Assembly: GCA_965371225.1 (NCBI GenBank)
Contig: CBDUXP010000066.1
Span: forward strand, 1-20,177
Direction of reading: 5' to 3'
DNA length: 20,177 nt
From: CBDUXP01 sp965371225 [NCBI: uncultured bacterium]
GTDB lineage: Bacteria > Abyssobacteria > SURF-5 > CBDUXP01
Part shown: positions 7,499-14,067 of the stretch, piece by piece
How the letters are laid out: every line of letters starts with the position of its first letter
How positions within the stretch are numbered: the stretch's first letter is position 1
Position numbers and translations under genes: made by a program
The notes under the pieces: generated by a model
The model's database searches: none
Told to the model about the DNA's origin: nothing
Seen by the model: the letters and a program-made list of their open reading frames with translations, nothing else

Positions 7499-8185
7499 CT
7501 ACGCGGCATCCGCGGTCGCGGCGCCGTCCAATGCGCGGACCAGCAGCGAAACTTGCGGGGCGACAGCGTCAAGTTCCGCTTGCAGCCTCGGGCGCGCCGC
7601 CGGGGTGGCGACCGCCATCAGCACCAGCGCCCAACAGTGCAACACTTGCGTGTGAAACGCGGTGTCATCGAAGAGGCCGCGCGCCCAGTGGCGCACCGCG
7701 TGGCTGTACGCCGAGAGAATCTGGTGCGCGAGCAGCGCAGGTTCCACGTCCGCGGTCAAGAACCCTTCGGCCGTCGCCGCGGCGATGGCCTGTTCTTGCA
7801 GGAGCCGGCAGCGGCGCCGAATTGCGCGATCCTCGGGAGCACTCGAACCGAAATCCAGGGCCGCGATGACCGGACGGTACAGCGTTCCGTTCGCCGTGAA
7901 CTGTTCGATCGACACGGTCACGATCGCGCGCGACCGGTCAATGGGATCGTCAAGCGCCAGCCGGTCCAGCGTCGCCGACAAGCCATCCAAACCCTCATTG
8001 AAGAGGGCGTACAAGATGGGTTCCTTCGCGCCGTAGAGGTTGTACAGCGTCCCGGTGCTGACCTCCGCTGCGACTGCCAGCCTGCGCATGGACAGGCCTT
8101 CGACCCCGCCGGCCACGATGAGCTGTCGCGCGGCCTCCAGTATGCGGTTGCGCCGCCGCGCTTTTCCCAGTTCCCGAACATTCAT
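7499..8185 (-). CDS. TetR/AcrR-family transcriptional regulator
   Basis: This 228-residue protein has the TetR DNA-binding domain at residues 11-60: RILEAARQLIVAGGVEGLSM, then RRLAVAAEVSTGTLYNLYGAKEPIL. The remaining ligand-binding part is helical and unassigned. The ATG at 8185-8183 was chosen over the longer ORF (to 8302), because a strong promoter lies directly upstream and the family starts here. It is first in the operon with the desaturase and the selenoprotein. TetR-type regulators of desaturases such as DesT and FabR sense acyl-CoA composition, so a similar effector is a reasonable guess, but this is inferred only from context. Autoregulation is likely, because the palindrome at 8199-8216 lies in its own promoter. 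Confidence 0.92.
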   Translation of the reverse strand: MNVRELGKARRRNRILEAARQLIVAGGVEGLSMRRLAVAAEVSTGTLYNLYGAKEPILYALFNEGLDGLSATLDRLALDDPIDRSRAIVTVSIEQFTANGTLYRPVIAALDFGSSAPEDRAIRRRCRLLQEQAIAAATAEGFLTADVEPALLAHQILSAYSHAVRHWARGLFDDTAFHTQVLHCWALVLMAVATPAARPRLQAELDAVAPQVSLLVRALDGAATADAA

Positions 8186-8196
8186 GACGCTCCATA

Positions 8197-8224
8197 ATAT
8201 TAGTACGCGTTCTAATTTTGTCAA
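8197..8224 (-). promoter_or_regulatory. Strong sigma-70 promoter of the TetR-desaturase-selenoprotein operon
   Basis: On the minus strand, TTGACA (8224-8219) and TAATAT (8202-8197) are separated by 16 nt. The -35 is a full consensus match and the -10 is one mismatch off. The TetR ATG is 11 nt downstream of the -10, so the leader is very short. No other convincing promoter is seen before the desaturase gene. Confidence 0.75.
8199..8216. promoter_or_regulatory. Probable TetR operator (18-bp palindrome in the promoter spacer)
   Basis: ATTAGTACGCGTTCTAAT is an inverted repeat with a single mismatched pair, centred on ACGCGT. It fills the spacer between the -35 and -10 boxes of the TetR promoter, where a bound repressor would block RNA polymerase. 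The size and position are typical of TetR autoregulatory sites. Confidence 0.65.
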
Positions 8225-8315
8225 GTGGGCGGATTCTCCCCCTCGGGCCGCCCGGAGCCCACCTGCCCGGCCGGCCGACCCGATTCCCCGTGCCGCCGCC
8301 ACCCCGGGGCTGCCC

Positions 8316-8321
8316 TATAAT
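8316..8321 (+). promoter_or_regulatory. Consensus -10 box (TATAAT) just before the histidine kinase start
   Basis: TATAAT lies 10 nt before the GTG at 8332, so the transcript would have a leader of only a few nucleotides. No good -35 box is visible at 17 nt upstream. The nearest plus-strand alternative start is internal to the transmembrane segment. Confidence 0.45.
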
Positions 8322-8331
8322 CACAGCTGCC

Positions 8332-10341
8332 GTGGCCCAAACGTTTTCCCGCCGTCCCCGCATCATTCCCTCGCGCCTGCTCGTGCTGGGCGTGGGGACG
8401 ACCATGGTTGGCCTCTGCGTCGCCGGCATCATGGTCCTCACGCCAGGGCTGCGGGCGCGGCAGCGGTTGGCCGAGGGTATCCGGGGCCAGGTGTCCACCG
8501 TGAGTACCCTGCTGGGGGGGGCCACCGTGCCGTCGCCGGAGGAATTGGACCGGGCACTGGCAAACATGACCGCGACAGTCGCTGCGGTCCCCGACCTGGA
8601 TGCCCTCGCGTTCATCGCGATCGACTCCGGCCAGCTCTTCCGCCACGAGGGCGGGCGGATGGTCCCCATGGGCACCCTGCAAGACCCCGCCGTCTGGCTG
8701 CGGTTGCGGAACGGGGAGCGCGCGATTGTGGTCGAGACGGACCGGTACGTGATCTACGAAGGCTTGGAGATCCCCGGGCAGGATCTCGGAGTGCAGCTCG
8801 TCGTCAGCCAGGAGGCGTTCGCGCGGACGGAAGCGCAACGGAACGTGTCGACCGTGGTCGGCGGGATGATCCTGTCCACCCTCGTGGGCACGCTCCTCAT
8901 GCTCCTGTTGGCGCGGCGCCTGGAAGAATCCCGCGGCGAGTTGGAATTGGTGTTGGAATCCACCCAGGAACCGGTGATGATGGTGGATGGGAATCAACGG
9001 CTGGTGTTCGCGAACCGGCCGGCGCGGCTCCTGTTCGGCCGGGGCGGGGACGACCGGTTGGCCGGCCAGCCGCTGCTGTCTTTGTGTCCGACGCCCGAAG
9101 TGGCGCAGTTCTTTACGTCGCTGCTTCTGGACGAGCGCCCGAGCAGCAATGAGTTGCACGCGTCCATGCCCGGCTATGCGCAGGATGCGGTGTTCCGCGG
9201 CCAGGCCGTGCCCGTGCTCACGGAGATCGGCCGCACGTTGGGCAGTCTGCTCGTGCTGCGGAACGTCACGCTGGAGAAGCGGCTCGAGGATCGGCGCATT
9301 TCGCAGACGATTCACGAGCTGAAGGGGATGCTCGGGGAGGCGACGGGCTTCATTCGTCAAGTGGTGACCCGGTTGCCGCACGAGGACCGGCCCGAGAATC
9401 AGATGTACCTGAACCTCAGTCTTGAGAAGTTGCAGCACTGTTACATCACCGTGGGCGGCATGGTGCGGAACATCGCGAGCGCCTTCATGCCGGAGGACAT
9501 GGACCTGCATCCCCGGCACGAGGATTTGGGCGACCTGGTGCGCCGCAACGCGCAGAGCTTCGCGGCCATGCTGCCGCCGGACCAGCCGCATCCCGCCGTG
9601 GAGGTGCACGTGCCCGACCGGCTCACGGCCGTGTACTGCGATGCGGAGGCCATTTCGCGCATCATGATGAACCTGATGCGCAACGCCCACCAGCACTGCC
9701 CCCGCGGCGCCATCGACGTCCGCGTGGTGGAGAACGGCGCGCAGGTCGAAGTGTCCGTGACAGACGCCGGCAGTGGCATCGCCGCGGAACACCTGTCCCG
9801 CGTATTCGAGCCGCACGAGAGTTTCCGCCGCGGAGGGACGGGGATGGGACTGTCGGTCTGCCGCGATTTCGTCCGCGCGCAGGGCGGGGACATCTGGGCG
9901 GAGTCGGAGGGCCGGGGGCGTGGCGCGACCTTCACCTTCGCGCTGGCCAAGTCCCAGCCGGCGATCCTGGCGAAGGACGCCACCGTCGTGGGCCACCTGG
10001 GCATCCGGTGCGCCGAGATGGGGTATGAACCGACCGTGCTCGACGACCTCTTGACCGTCGTGAAGCACGTGGCCGAACTCCACCCGAACTTCATCCTGCT
10101 CGACCTGGATTTGCGTGGAACCTTGACGGGCCCCTCCCTGGCGTACCGGCTCAAGCGCAGCGAAAGCGTCGGCCGGATCCCGATCGTGGCGGTGGCGGCC
10201 GATCTGGATGCGGCCCGGGCCGCCATCGCCCGGTATGAGGGCCTCGAACTGGATGCGTTCATCGACCGGGACTGTACGGCCGAGCGCTTTGCGTCGATCG
10301 TGCAGATCATGGACGCGTACTGGTACGTTTCCCAGTCGTAG
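8332..10341 (+). CDS. Membrane hybrid sensor histidine kinase with C-terminal receiver-like domain
   Basis: From GTG 8332 the protein has 669 residues. TM1 (about 15-36) follows a basic start (RRPRIIPSR), then comes a periplasmic region of about 135 residues and TM2 (about 172-194). A PAS-like segment follows (ESTQEPVMMVDGNQRLVFAN). The presumed phosphorylated histidine is H328 in TIHELKGML, in an atypical dimerisation helix. The ATPase domain has N447/N451 (MMNLMRNAHQH), the G1 box VTDAGSG (D478) and the G2 box GGTGMGLS (about 501-507). The C-terminal domain has a candidate phosphoacceptor in FILLDLDL (D591) but lacks the usual acidic pair and the conserved K-P motif. It would act through the NtrC-type regulator encoded 9 nt downstream. 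A TTG at 8218 would give a longer start lying in the TetR promoter, so I reject it. The signal sensed is unknown. Confidence 0.88.
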   Translation: MAQTFSRRPRIIPSRLLVLGVGTTMVGLCVAGIMVLTPGLRARQRLAEGIRGQVSTVSTLLGGATVPSPEELDRALANMTATVAAVPDLDALAFIAIDSGQLFRHEGGRMVPMGTLQDPAVWLRLRNGERAIVVETDRYVIYEGLEIPGQDLGVQLVVSQEAFARTEAQRNVSTVVGGMILSTLVGTLLMLLLARRLEESRGELELVLESTQEPVMMVDGNQRLVFANRPARLLFGRGGDDRLAGQPLLSLCPTPEVAQFFTSLLLDERPSSNELHASMPGYAQDAVFRGQAVPVLTEIGRTLGSLLVLRNVTLEKRLEDRRISQTIHELKGMLGEATGFIRQVVTRLPHEDRPENQMYLNLSLEKLQHCYITVGGMVRNIASAFMPEDMDLHPRHEDLGDLVRRNAQSFAAMLPPDQPHPAVEVHVPDRLTAVYCDAEAISRIMMNLMRNAHQHCPRGAIDVRVVENGAQVEVSVTDAGSGIAAEHLSRVFEPHESFRRGGTGMGLSVCRDFVRAQGGDIWAESEGRGRGATFTFALAKSQPAILAKDATVVGHLGIRCAEMGYEPTVLDDLLTVVKHVAELHPNFILLDLDLRGTLTGPSLAYRLKRSESVGRIPIVAVAADLDAARAAIARYEGLELDAFIDRDCTAERFASIVQIMDAYWYVSQS

Positions 10342-10350
10342 GGTCGGCCT

Positions 10351-11712
10351 ATGTCAGACGCCAATATTCTCATCATCGACGACGAGTTGGAGACCGTCGA
10401 ACCCATCATCCTGTACCTCCAGCAGGAAGGCCACCGGGTGCAGGTGGCCTTCGACCGCGCGGAGGCCTTGGACCTGCTCGCGAAAGAGCCGTTCCACTTC
10501 GTGTTTCTCGACTGGGTGCTGGAAACGGAGATCGGCCTCGAAGTGCTGACGGCCCTGCACGCGCAGCATCCTTACCTGGACATCGTCGTATTGAGCGGCA
10601 ATGCCTCGCTGGAAATGGCCACCCAGGCAATCTCTCATGGCGCGTACGACATCGTGCGCAAAGAGCGGGCGGCGAACGGCGAGGACTGGGGCGTGCCGCC
10701 GCGGCTGCCCGTGGTGCTCAACAACCTGCTCCACCGCCAAATGGATCGCGACGTCCTGGCCCTGCACCTGGACGGGAAATACCACATGATCGGGGACGGG
10801 GCGCACATGCAGGCCCTGGACGAGGAGATCGAACGCGTGGCGGGCACGGACCTCACCGTGCTCATCCACGGGGAGAGCGGCACCGGCAAGGAGTTGGTCG
10901 CGCACAACATCCACCGCCGCAGCCCGCGCCGAAACGGCCCGTTTGTGCCGGTGAACTGCAGCGCGCTGACCATCACCCTCGTGGAGAGCGAACTGTTCGG
11001 CCATGAGAAGGGCGCGTTTACCGGCGCCGCCTCGGCGCACGCGGGCAAGTTCGAACTCGCGTCGGGCGGGACCCTGTTCCTCGACGAAATCGGGGACTTG
11101 AGCTTGGAGGCCCAGGCGAAACTCTTGCGCGTCCTGGAAGATAAAACCGTGATGCGCGTCGGCGGGACGAAGGGCATCCAGGTGGACGTGCGGGTGCTGT
11201 GCGCCACGAATCGCGACATCGATGCGCGGATGGCGGAAGGCCTGTTCCGCGAAGACCTCCGGTTCCGCCTGGGCTATCGGATCGAATGTCTGCCCCTGCG
11301 CGACCGCCCGGAGGACCTCCCGGCCCTGTGCGATTTTCTGTTGGACACCATCTGCCACGAACTGCATCGGCCGGTGCTCCATCTGACGGCCGACGCGCGG
11401 GACGCCCTGGGCGCCTACCACTGGCCGGGCAACGTGCGGCAATTGCGCAACGTGTTGCAGTGGGCGGTGCTCCGCTGCAGCGGAGAAATTACCGGCGCCG
11501 TCCTGCACGAGCACGAAGATCTCGGCGGGACCCGGGGAGCGCCGGCCATGCGCTATGACGGGCTGACCTTGCGGGAGGCGATCCGCGCGTTCGAGATTGA
11601 TCTGATCTCCCGGGTGCTCGCGCAGAGCACGAACAAGCGCGAAGCGGCGCGCGCGCTCGGTGTCGATGAAGGAAATTTCAGCAAGAAACTGAAACAGCTT
11701 GGTCTGTCGTAG
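10351..11712 (+). CDS. Sigma-54-dependent response regulator (NtrC family)
   Basis: This 453-residue protein has the full NtrC architecture. The receiver (1-105) has acidic residues D10/D11, phosphoacceptor D54 in FVFLDWVLE and a lysine at K104, but no proline after it. The AAA+ domain has Walker A GESGTGK (174-180), the sigma-54-contacting loop GAFTGA (221-226), Walker B FLDEIGD (243-249) and arginine-rich sensor residues near REDLRFRL (300-307). A Fis-type HTH ends the protein (about 425-447, REAARALGVDEGNFSKKL). It should activate sigma-54 promoters when phosphorylated by the adjacent kinase. The ATG at 10351 is 9 nt after the kinase stop. The obvious target is the -24/-12 promoter at 11910-11925, 198 bp downstream of its own stop. 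Confidence 0.95.
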   Translation: MSDANILIIDDELETVEPIILYLQQEGHRVQVAFDRAEALDLLAKEPFHFVFLDWVLETEIGLEVLTALHAQHPYLDIVVLSGNASLEMATQAISHGAYDIVRKERAANGEDWGVPPRLPVVLNNLLHRQMDRDVLALHLDGKYHMIGDGAHMQALDEEIERVAGTDLTVLIHGESGTGKELVAHNIHRRSPRRNGPFVPVNCSALTITLVESELFGHEKGAFTGAASAHAGKFELASGGTLFLDEIGDLSLEAQAKLLRVLEDKTVMRVGGTKGIQVDVRVLCATNRDIDARMAEGLFREDLRFRLGYRIECLPLRDRPEDLPALCDFLLDTICHELHRPVLHLTADARDALGAYHWPGNVRQLRNVLQWAVLRCSGEITGAVLHEHEDLGGTRGAPAMRYDGLTLREAIRAFEIDLISRVLAQSTNKREAARALGVDEGNFSKKLKQLGLS

Positions 11713-11713
11713 A

Positions 11714-11738
11714 GGTACGTACCGGCCGCCCCGGCCGG
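11714..11738. terminator. GC-rich palindrome and hairpin after the NtrC gene
   Basis: Just after the stop codon lies the palindrome GGTACGTACC (11714-11723). It overlaps a stem of CCGGCC (11722-11727) and GGCCGG (11733-11738) with a GCCCC loop. No U-tract follows, so this may be a weak or Rho-assisted terminator, or a protein-binding site. The rest of the 239-bp intergenic region (11713-11951) is visibly less GC-rich than the genes around it. Confidence 0.35.
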
Positions 11739-11876
11739 GCCTGTGCCGGGATGGAGCGCGCGCATCCATGTGGAATGTACAAGTGATCCCCCGTCAGGGC
11801 GCGGCTTTTCAGGATACTTTCGTCAAATGAGTAGCCAGAATCTGTTGGAATTACAGTGGTTATGCCTCACCCATCA

Positions 11877-11887
11877 CACAGACTGTG
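11877..11887. promoter_or_regulatory. Inverted repeat upstream of the sigma-54 promoter, candidate activator site
   Basis: CACAG-A-CTGTG is a perfect 5-bp inverted repeat, 22 nt before the -24 element. The half-site CACAGA recurs at 11924-11929 and, inverted (TCTGTG), at 11949-11954. It could be bound by the Fis-type HTH of the upstream regulator, although NtrC enhancers usually lie farther away. Confidence 0.3.
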
Positions 11888-11909
11888 CTGAATGAGCCAT
11901 TAAACGGCT

Positions 11910-11925
11910 TGGCCTTGTCCTTGCA
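11910..11925 (+). promoter_or_regulatory. Sigma-54 (-24/-12) promoter of the receiver-kinase pair
   Basis: TGGCCTTGTCCTTGCA fits the sigma-54 consensus TGGCACGNNNNTTGCW in spacing, with TGGC at -24 and TTGCA at -12. Transcription would begin about 11936, leaving a leader of about 16 nt before the GTG at 11952. The gene directly upstream encodes an NtrC-family activator with an intact GAFTGA loop. Confidence 0.75.
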
Positions 11926-11951
11926 CAGATTAGGGGTGCGAGGGTAAGTCT

Positions 11952-12335
11952 GTGTATTCTGACGCGCACAAGGTTCTCATAGTCGACGACGAGTTGGATT
12001 CCGTCGCGCCGATCCTGCAGTACTTTGAATCGCAGGCGTGGACCGTGTTGACCGCCTGTGATGAGCGGGAGGCGGTCATGGAACTGGAGCTCCATCGGCC
12101 CGGGCTGGTGCTGCTGGATTTGGTCTTAGAGCGGGAGAGCGGTTTGGAGATTCTGAGACGCATTCGGGAACTCGAACCCGGCGCACGGGTGGTCATCATC
12201 AGCCGGTACTTTGATACCGAACTGATCAAGCAGAGCTTGCGCTGCGGCGCGGTCGGGTTCGTGCAAAAAGCCGGGCCCGGGCAACTACCGGCCGGTTTTA
12301 CCGCGCTGGTCGAAGGCGCGATCGCTTCCTCGTAA
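11952..12335 (+). CDS. Stand-alone CheY-like receiver domain protein
   Basis: This 127-residue protein is a single receiver domain with no output domain. The acidic pair is D12/D13 in VLIVDDEL, the phosphoacceptor D56 in LVLLDLVLE, a switch serine at S84 (VIISRYF) and the conserved lysine K106 in FVQKAG. The GTG start at 11952 is preceded by GAGGGTAAG and sits 16 nt after the predicted sigma-54 start. Its sequence resembles the receiver of the upstream NtrC-type protein (both DDEL-x2-V-x-PI and LD-x-VLE-x-E-x-GLE), suggesting a local duplication. Only 8 nt separate it from the Ser/Thr kinase gene, so the pair is co-transcribed. It may be a phosphate sink, a competitor, or an adaptor or target of the protein kinase. 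Confidence 0.88.
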   Translation: MYSDAHKVLIVDDELDSVAPILQYFESQAWTVLTACDEREAVMELELHRPGLVLLDLVLERESGLEILRRIRELEPGARVVIISRYFDTELIKQSLRCGAVGFVQKAGPGQLPAGFTALVEGAIASS

Positions 12336-12343
12336 CCCGACGC

Positions 12344-13318
12344 ATGGCCAAGAAGAAGGATTTCGAGGCGGCGTACCGCAAGTCGCTGGCCGCCCATGGC
12401 TTTCAGTATCGCAAGGTGATCGGTCGCGGCGGCATGAGTCGGGTGGACGAAGTGCTGCACAAGACCAGCGGGCAGATTTACGCGATCAAGCACCTGGGCC
12501 CTCACACCCCCGACGATAAGCGCGATCGGTATCGCCGCACGCTGCGCCGCGAAGGCGAGTACCAGTTCGATCATCCGAACGTTATGCGCGTGATCCAATC
12601 CTTCGCGGACGGCGGCAACATATTCCTCGTCATGCCGCGCATGCAGCGCAATCTGAAGCACCTGTTGGACAAGGGGAAGACCTTCCCCATGAACCTCCTC
12701 ATCGACGTCATCCACCAGACCGTCGCCGGCCTGATCTACCTCCACCAGCAGGGGGTGGTCCACCGGGACTTGAAGCCCTCGAACGTCCTGTACAACTACG
12801 ACGGTACGGACCTGCACGTGGTGGTCGCGGATTTCGGGCTTAGCCTGGATAGTTGGGCGCAGTTAGCGCGCATGTTCAAGCGCACCATTCGCGCGCACGT
12901 GACCAAAGCCGGCACCCCCACGTACGCCTCGCCCGAACAGATGCGGCGTGGCGGCCGCTGCGATCGCCGCTCCGACGTGTATTCCCTGGGGCGAATCATG
13001 GACGACCTGTTTGGCGAAGCCATGACGCCCGGCGGCGAAACGCCGAAGACGCCGCAGCAACGCCGCCGCCTGCGCCACCTGGAGAAGGGCGTGTACCTCT
13101 ATAAGCGCGAAGGCTCTGCGGTGCTGGGCGGCAAAGTGGTCAACCGCCTGCCGTACGAACTGCAGCAGCTCATCCTCGAATGTCTCCAACGGGAACCCGA
13201 CCGCCGGCCGCAGGACGTGTCCGCCATCTACTACGCGCTCAGCAAGATCCTGATGCGGAACCGCACCCGGAGCATGTCGCACGCCATGGTGAGCGCCTCC
13301 GCCACCGCCGCTCCCTAA
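12344..13318 (+). CDS. Soluble Hanks-type Ser/Thr protein kinase
   Basis: This 324-residue protein has the eukaryotic-like kinase fold. The glycine loop is GRGGMSRV (27-34), the ATP-binding lysine K49 is in AIKH, E70 fits the alpha-C glutamate, HRDLKPSN is at 140-147 with catalytic D142 and N147, DFG at 163-165, and the activation segment ends TPTYASPEQ. SDVYSLG follows. All catalytic residues are present, so it should be active. There is no transmembrane helix or PASTA/extracellular domain, unlike the PknB type; the tail (about 290-324) is basic and short. It follows a receiver by 8 nt with no clear ribosome-binding site, suggesting translational coupling. The substrate is unknown; the receiver encoded upstream is a natural candidate regulator. 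Confidence 0.93.
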   Translation: MAKKKDFEAAYRKSLAAHGFQYRKVIGRGGMSRVDEVLHKTSGQIYAIKHLGPHTPDDKRDRYRRTLRREGEYQFDHPNVMRVIQSFADGGNIFLVMPRMQRNLKHLLDKGKTFPMNLLIDVIHQTVAGLIYLHQQGVVHRDLKPSNVLYNYDGTDLHVVVADFGLSLDSWAQLARMFKRTIRAHVTKAGTPTYASPEQMRRGGRCDRRSDVYSLGRIMDDLFGEAMTPGGETPKTPQQRRRLRHLEKGVYLYKREGSAVLGGKVVNRLPYELQQLILECLQREPDRRPQDVSAIYYALSKILMRNRTRSMSHAMVSASATAAP

Positions 13319-13352
13319 CCGATCCGCCGCGCGCCGGGCGCGCACCCCCCCG

Positions 13353-13361
13353 TGCTAGACT
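13353..13361 (+). promoter_or_regulatory. Extended -10 promoter of the Crp/Fnr-type gene
   Basis: TG-C-TAGACT forms an extended -10 element. Its end is 10 nt from the ATG at 13372, giving a near-leaderless transcript. No convincing -35 box is seen. The distance matches that of the TATAAT at 8316 from its GTG start. Confidence 0.4.
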
Positions 13362-13371
13362 GCCGCCGATC

Positions 13372-14067
13372 ATGAGCGACGCGCTGGCAGACGTGCTGGC
13401 GGGCGCCGGGCCGCTCGCGCCGTTTGCGGCAGACTTGACCGCGGCGTGGCAGCCGGTGGCCACCCGCCGGGACTTCGCCGCGCGCGACGTGCTCTTCATT
13501 CCCGATGACGCGGTCACCGCCCTCTACGTGCTCTGCGCCGGGCGCGTGAAGGTGACCTCGGTCAGCGGGCAAGGCAAGGAGTTGATCATGGCCTTGCTCG
13601 GGCGCGGCGACCTCCTCGGCGAACTGTCGCCCACGTACGACGGGCCGCACTGCACCTTCGCCGAAGTGCTCGAACCCGGCACCGCCTGGCAGATTCCCTA
13701 CGACGCGGTCCGGCGCACGCTGGCCCAGGATCCGCGCGTGGCGCTCGCGTTCATGCAGGTCAACGCCGCCCGCAGCCAGGCGTTGGAGCGCCGGCTCGCG
13801 GACCTGGTCTTTCTGGAAGTGCCCCAGCGGCTCGCTGCCGTGCTCGTGGACCTGAGCGGCCAGCCCGGGGGCGACGTGATGCTCACGCACTACGACTTGG
13901 CCGGCCTCATCGGCTCCACCCGGGAGACCACCACCCTCTTCCTCAACCGCTTTCGCGAAGCGGGCTGGGTGCGGCTGGACAAGCGGAACGTGCACGTGGC
14001 CGACGGGGCGGCGCTTCGCGAGGTGGCGAGCGGGGCGCGCCGGCTGGAGACGGCGGACCGCTCATGA
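13372..14067 (+). CDS. Crp/Fnr-family transcriptional regulator
   Basis: This 231-residue protein has an N-terminal cyclic-nucleotide-binding-like beta barrel (about 15-125, with LYVLCAGRVKVTS and LLGRGDLLGELS) and a C-terminal winged HTH (about 150-210; THYDLAGLIGSTRETTTLFL with R184/E185). The FNR-type cluster of four N-terminal cysteines is absent; only C55 and C94 occur, so an Fe-S sensor is unlikely. Effector and targets cannot be read from the sequence. ATG 13372 was chosen over longer in-frame ATGs because it follows the extended -10 element and starts a family-like sequence. Its stop codon overlaps the next start (ATGA at 14064), so it is translationally coupled to the glycosyltransferase gene. 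Confidence 0.92.
   Translation: MSDALADVLAGAGPLAPFAADLTAAWQPVATRRDFAARDVLFIPDDAVTALYVLCAGRVKVTSVSGQGKELIMALLGRGDLLGELSPTYDGPHCTFAEVLEPGTAWQIPYDAVRRTLAQDPRVALAFMQVNAARSQALERRLADLVFLEVPQRLAAVLVDLSGQPGGDVMLTHYDLAGLIGSTRETTTLFLNRFREAGWVRLDKRNVHVADGAALREVASGARRLETADRS

Noticed and set aside
8218-8331. TTG start at 8218 for the histidine kinase
   Set aside because: It lies within the divergent TetR promoter, adds a Pro-rich stretch without family likeness, and lies upstream of the TATAAT that should start the transcript.
8221-10083. A 620-residue minus-strand ORF opposite the histidine kinase
   Set aside because: His/Arg-rich translation without recognisable domains, typical of high-GC antisense frames. 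The kinase on the other strand has full motifs.
10354-11769. A 471-residue minus-strand ORF opposite the NtrC-type regulator
   Set aside because: No domain likeness, and it mirrors a protein with complete receiver, AAA+ and HTH motifs.
12344-13318. The kinase as a PknB-type membrane receptor
   Set aside because: No transmembrane helix or extracellular repeat is present; the protein ends shortly after the kinase domain.
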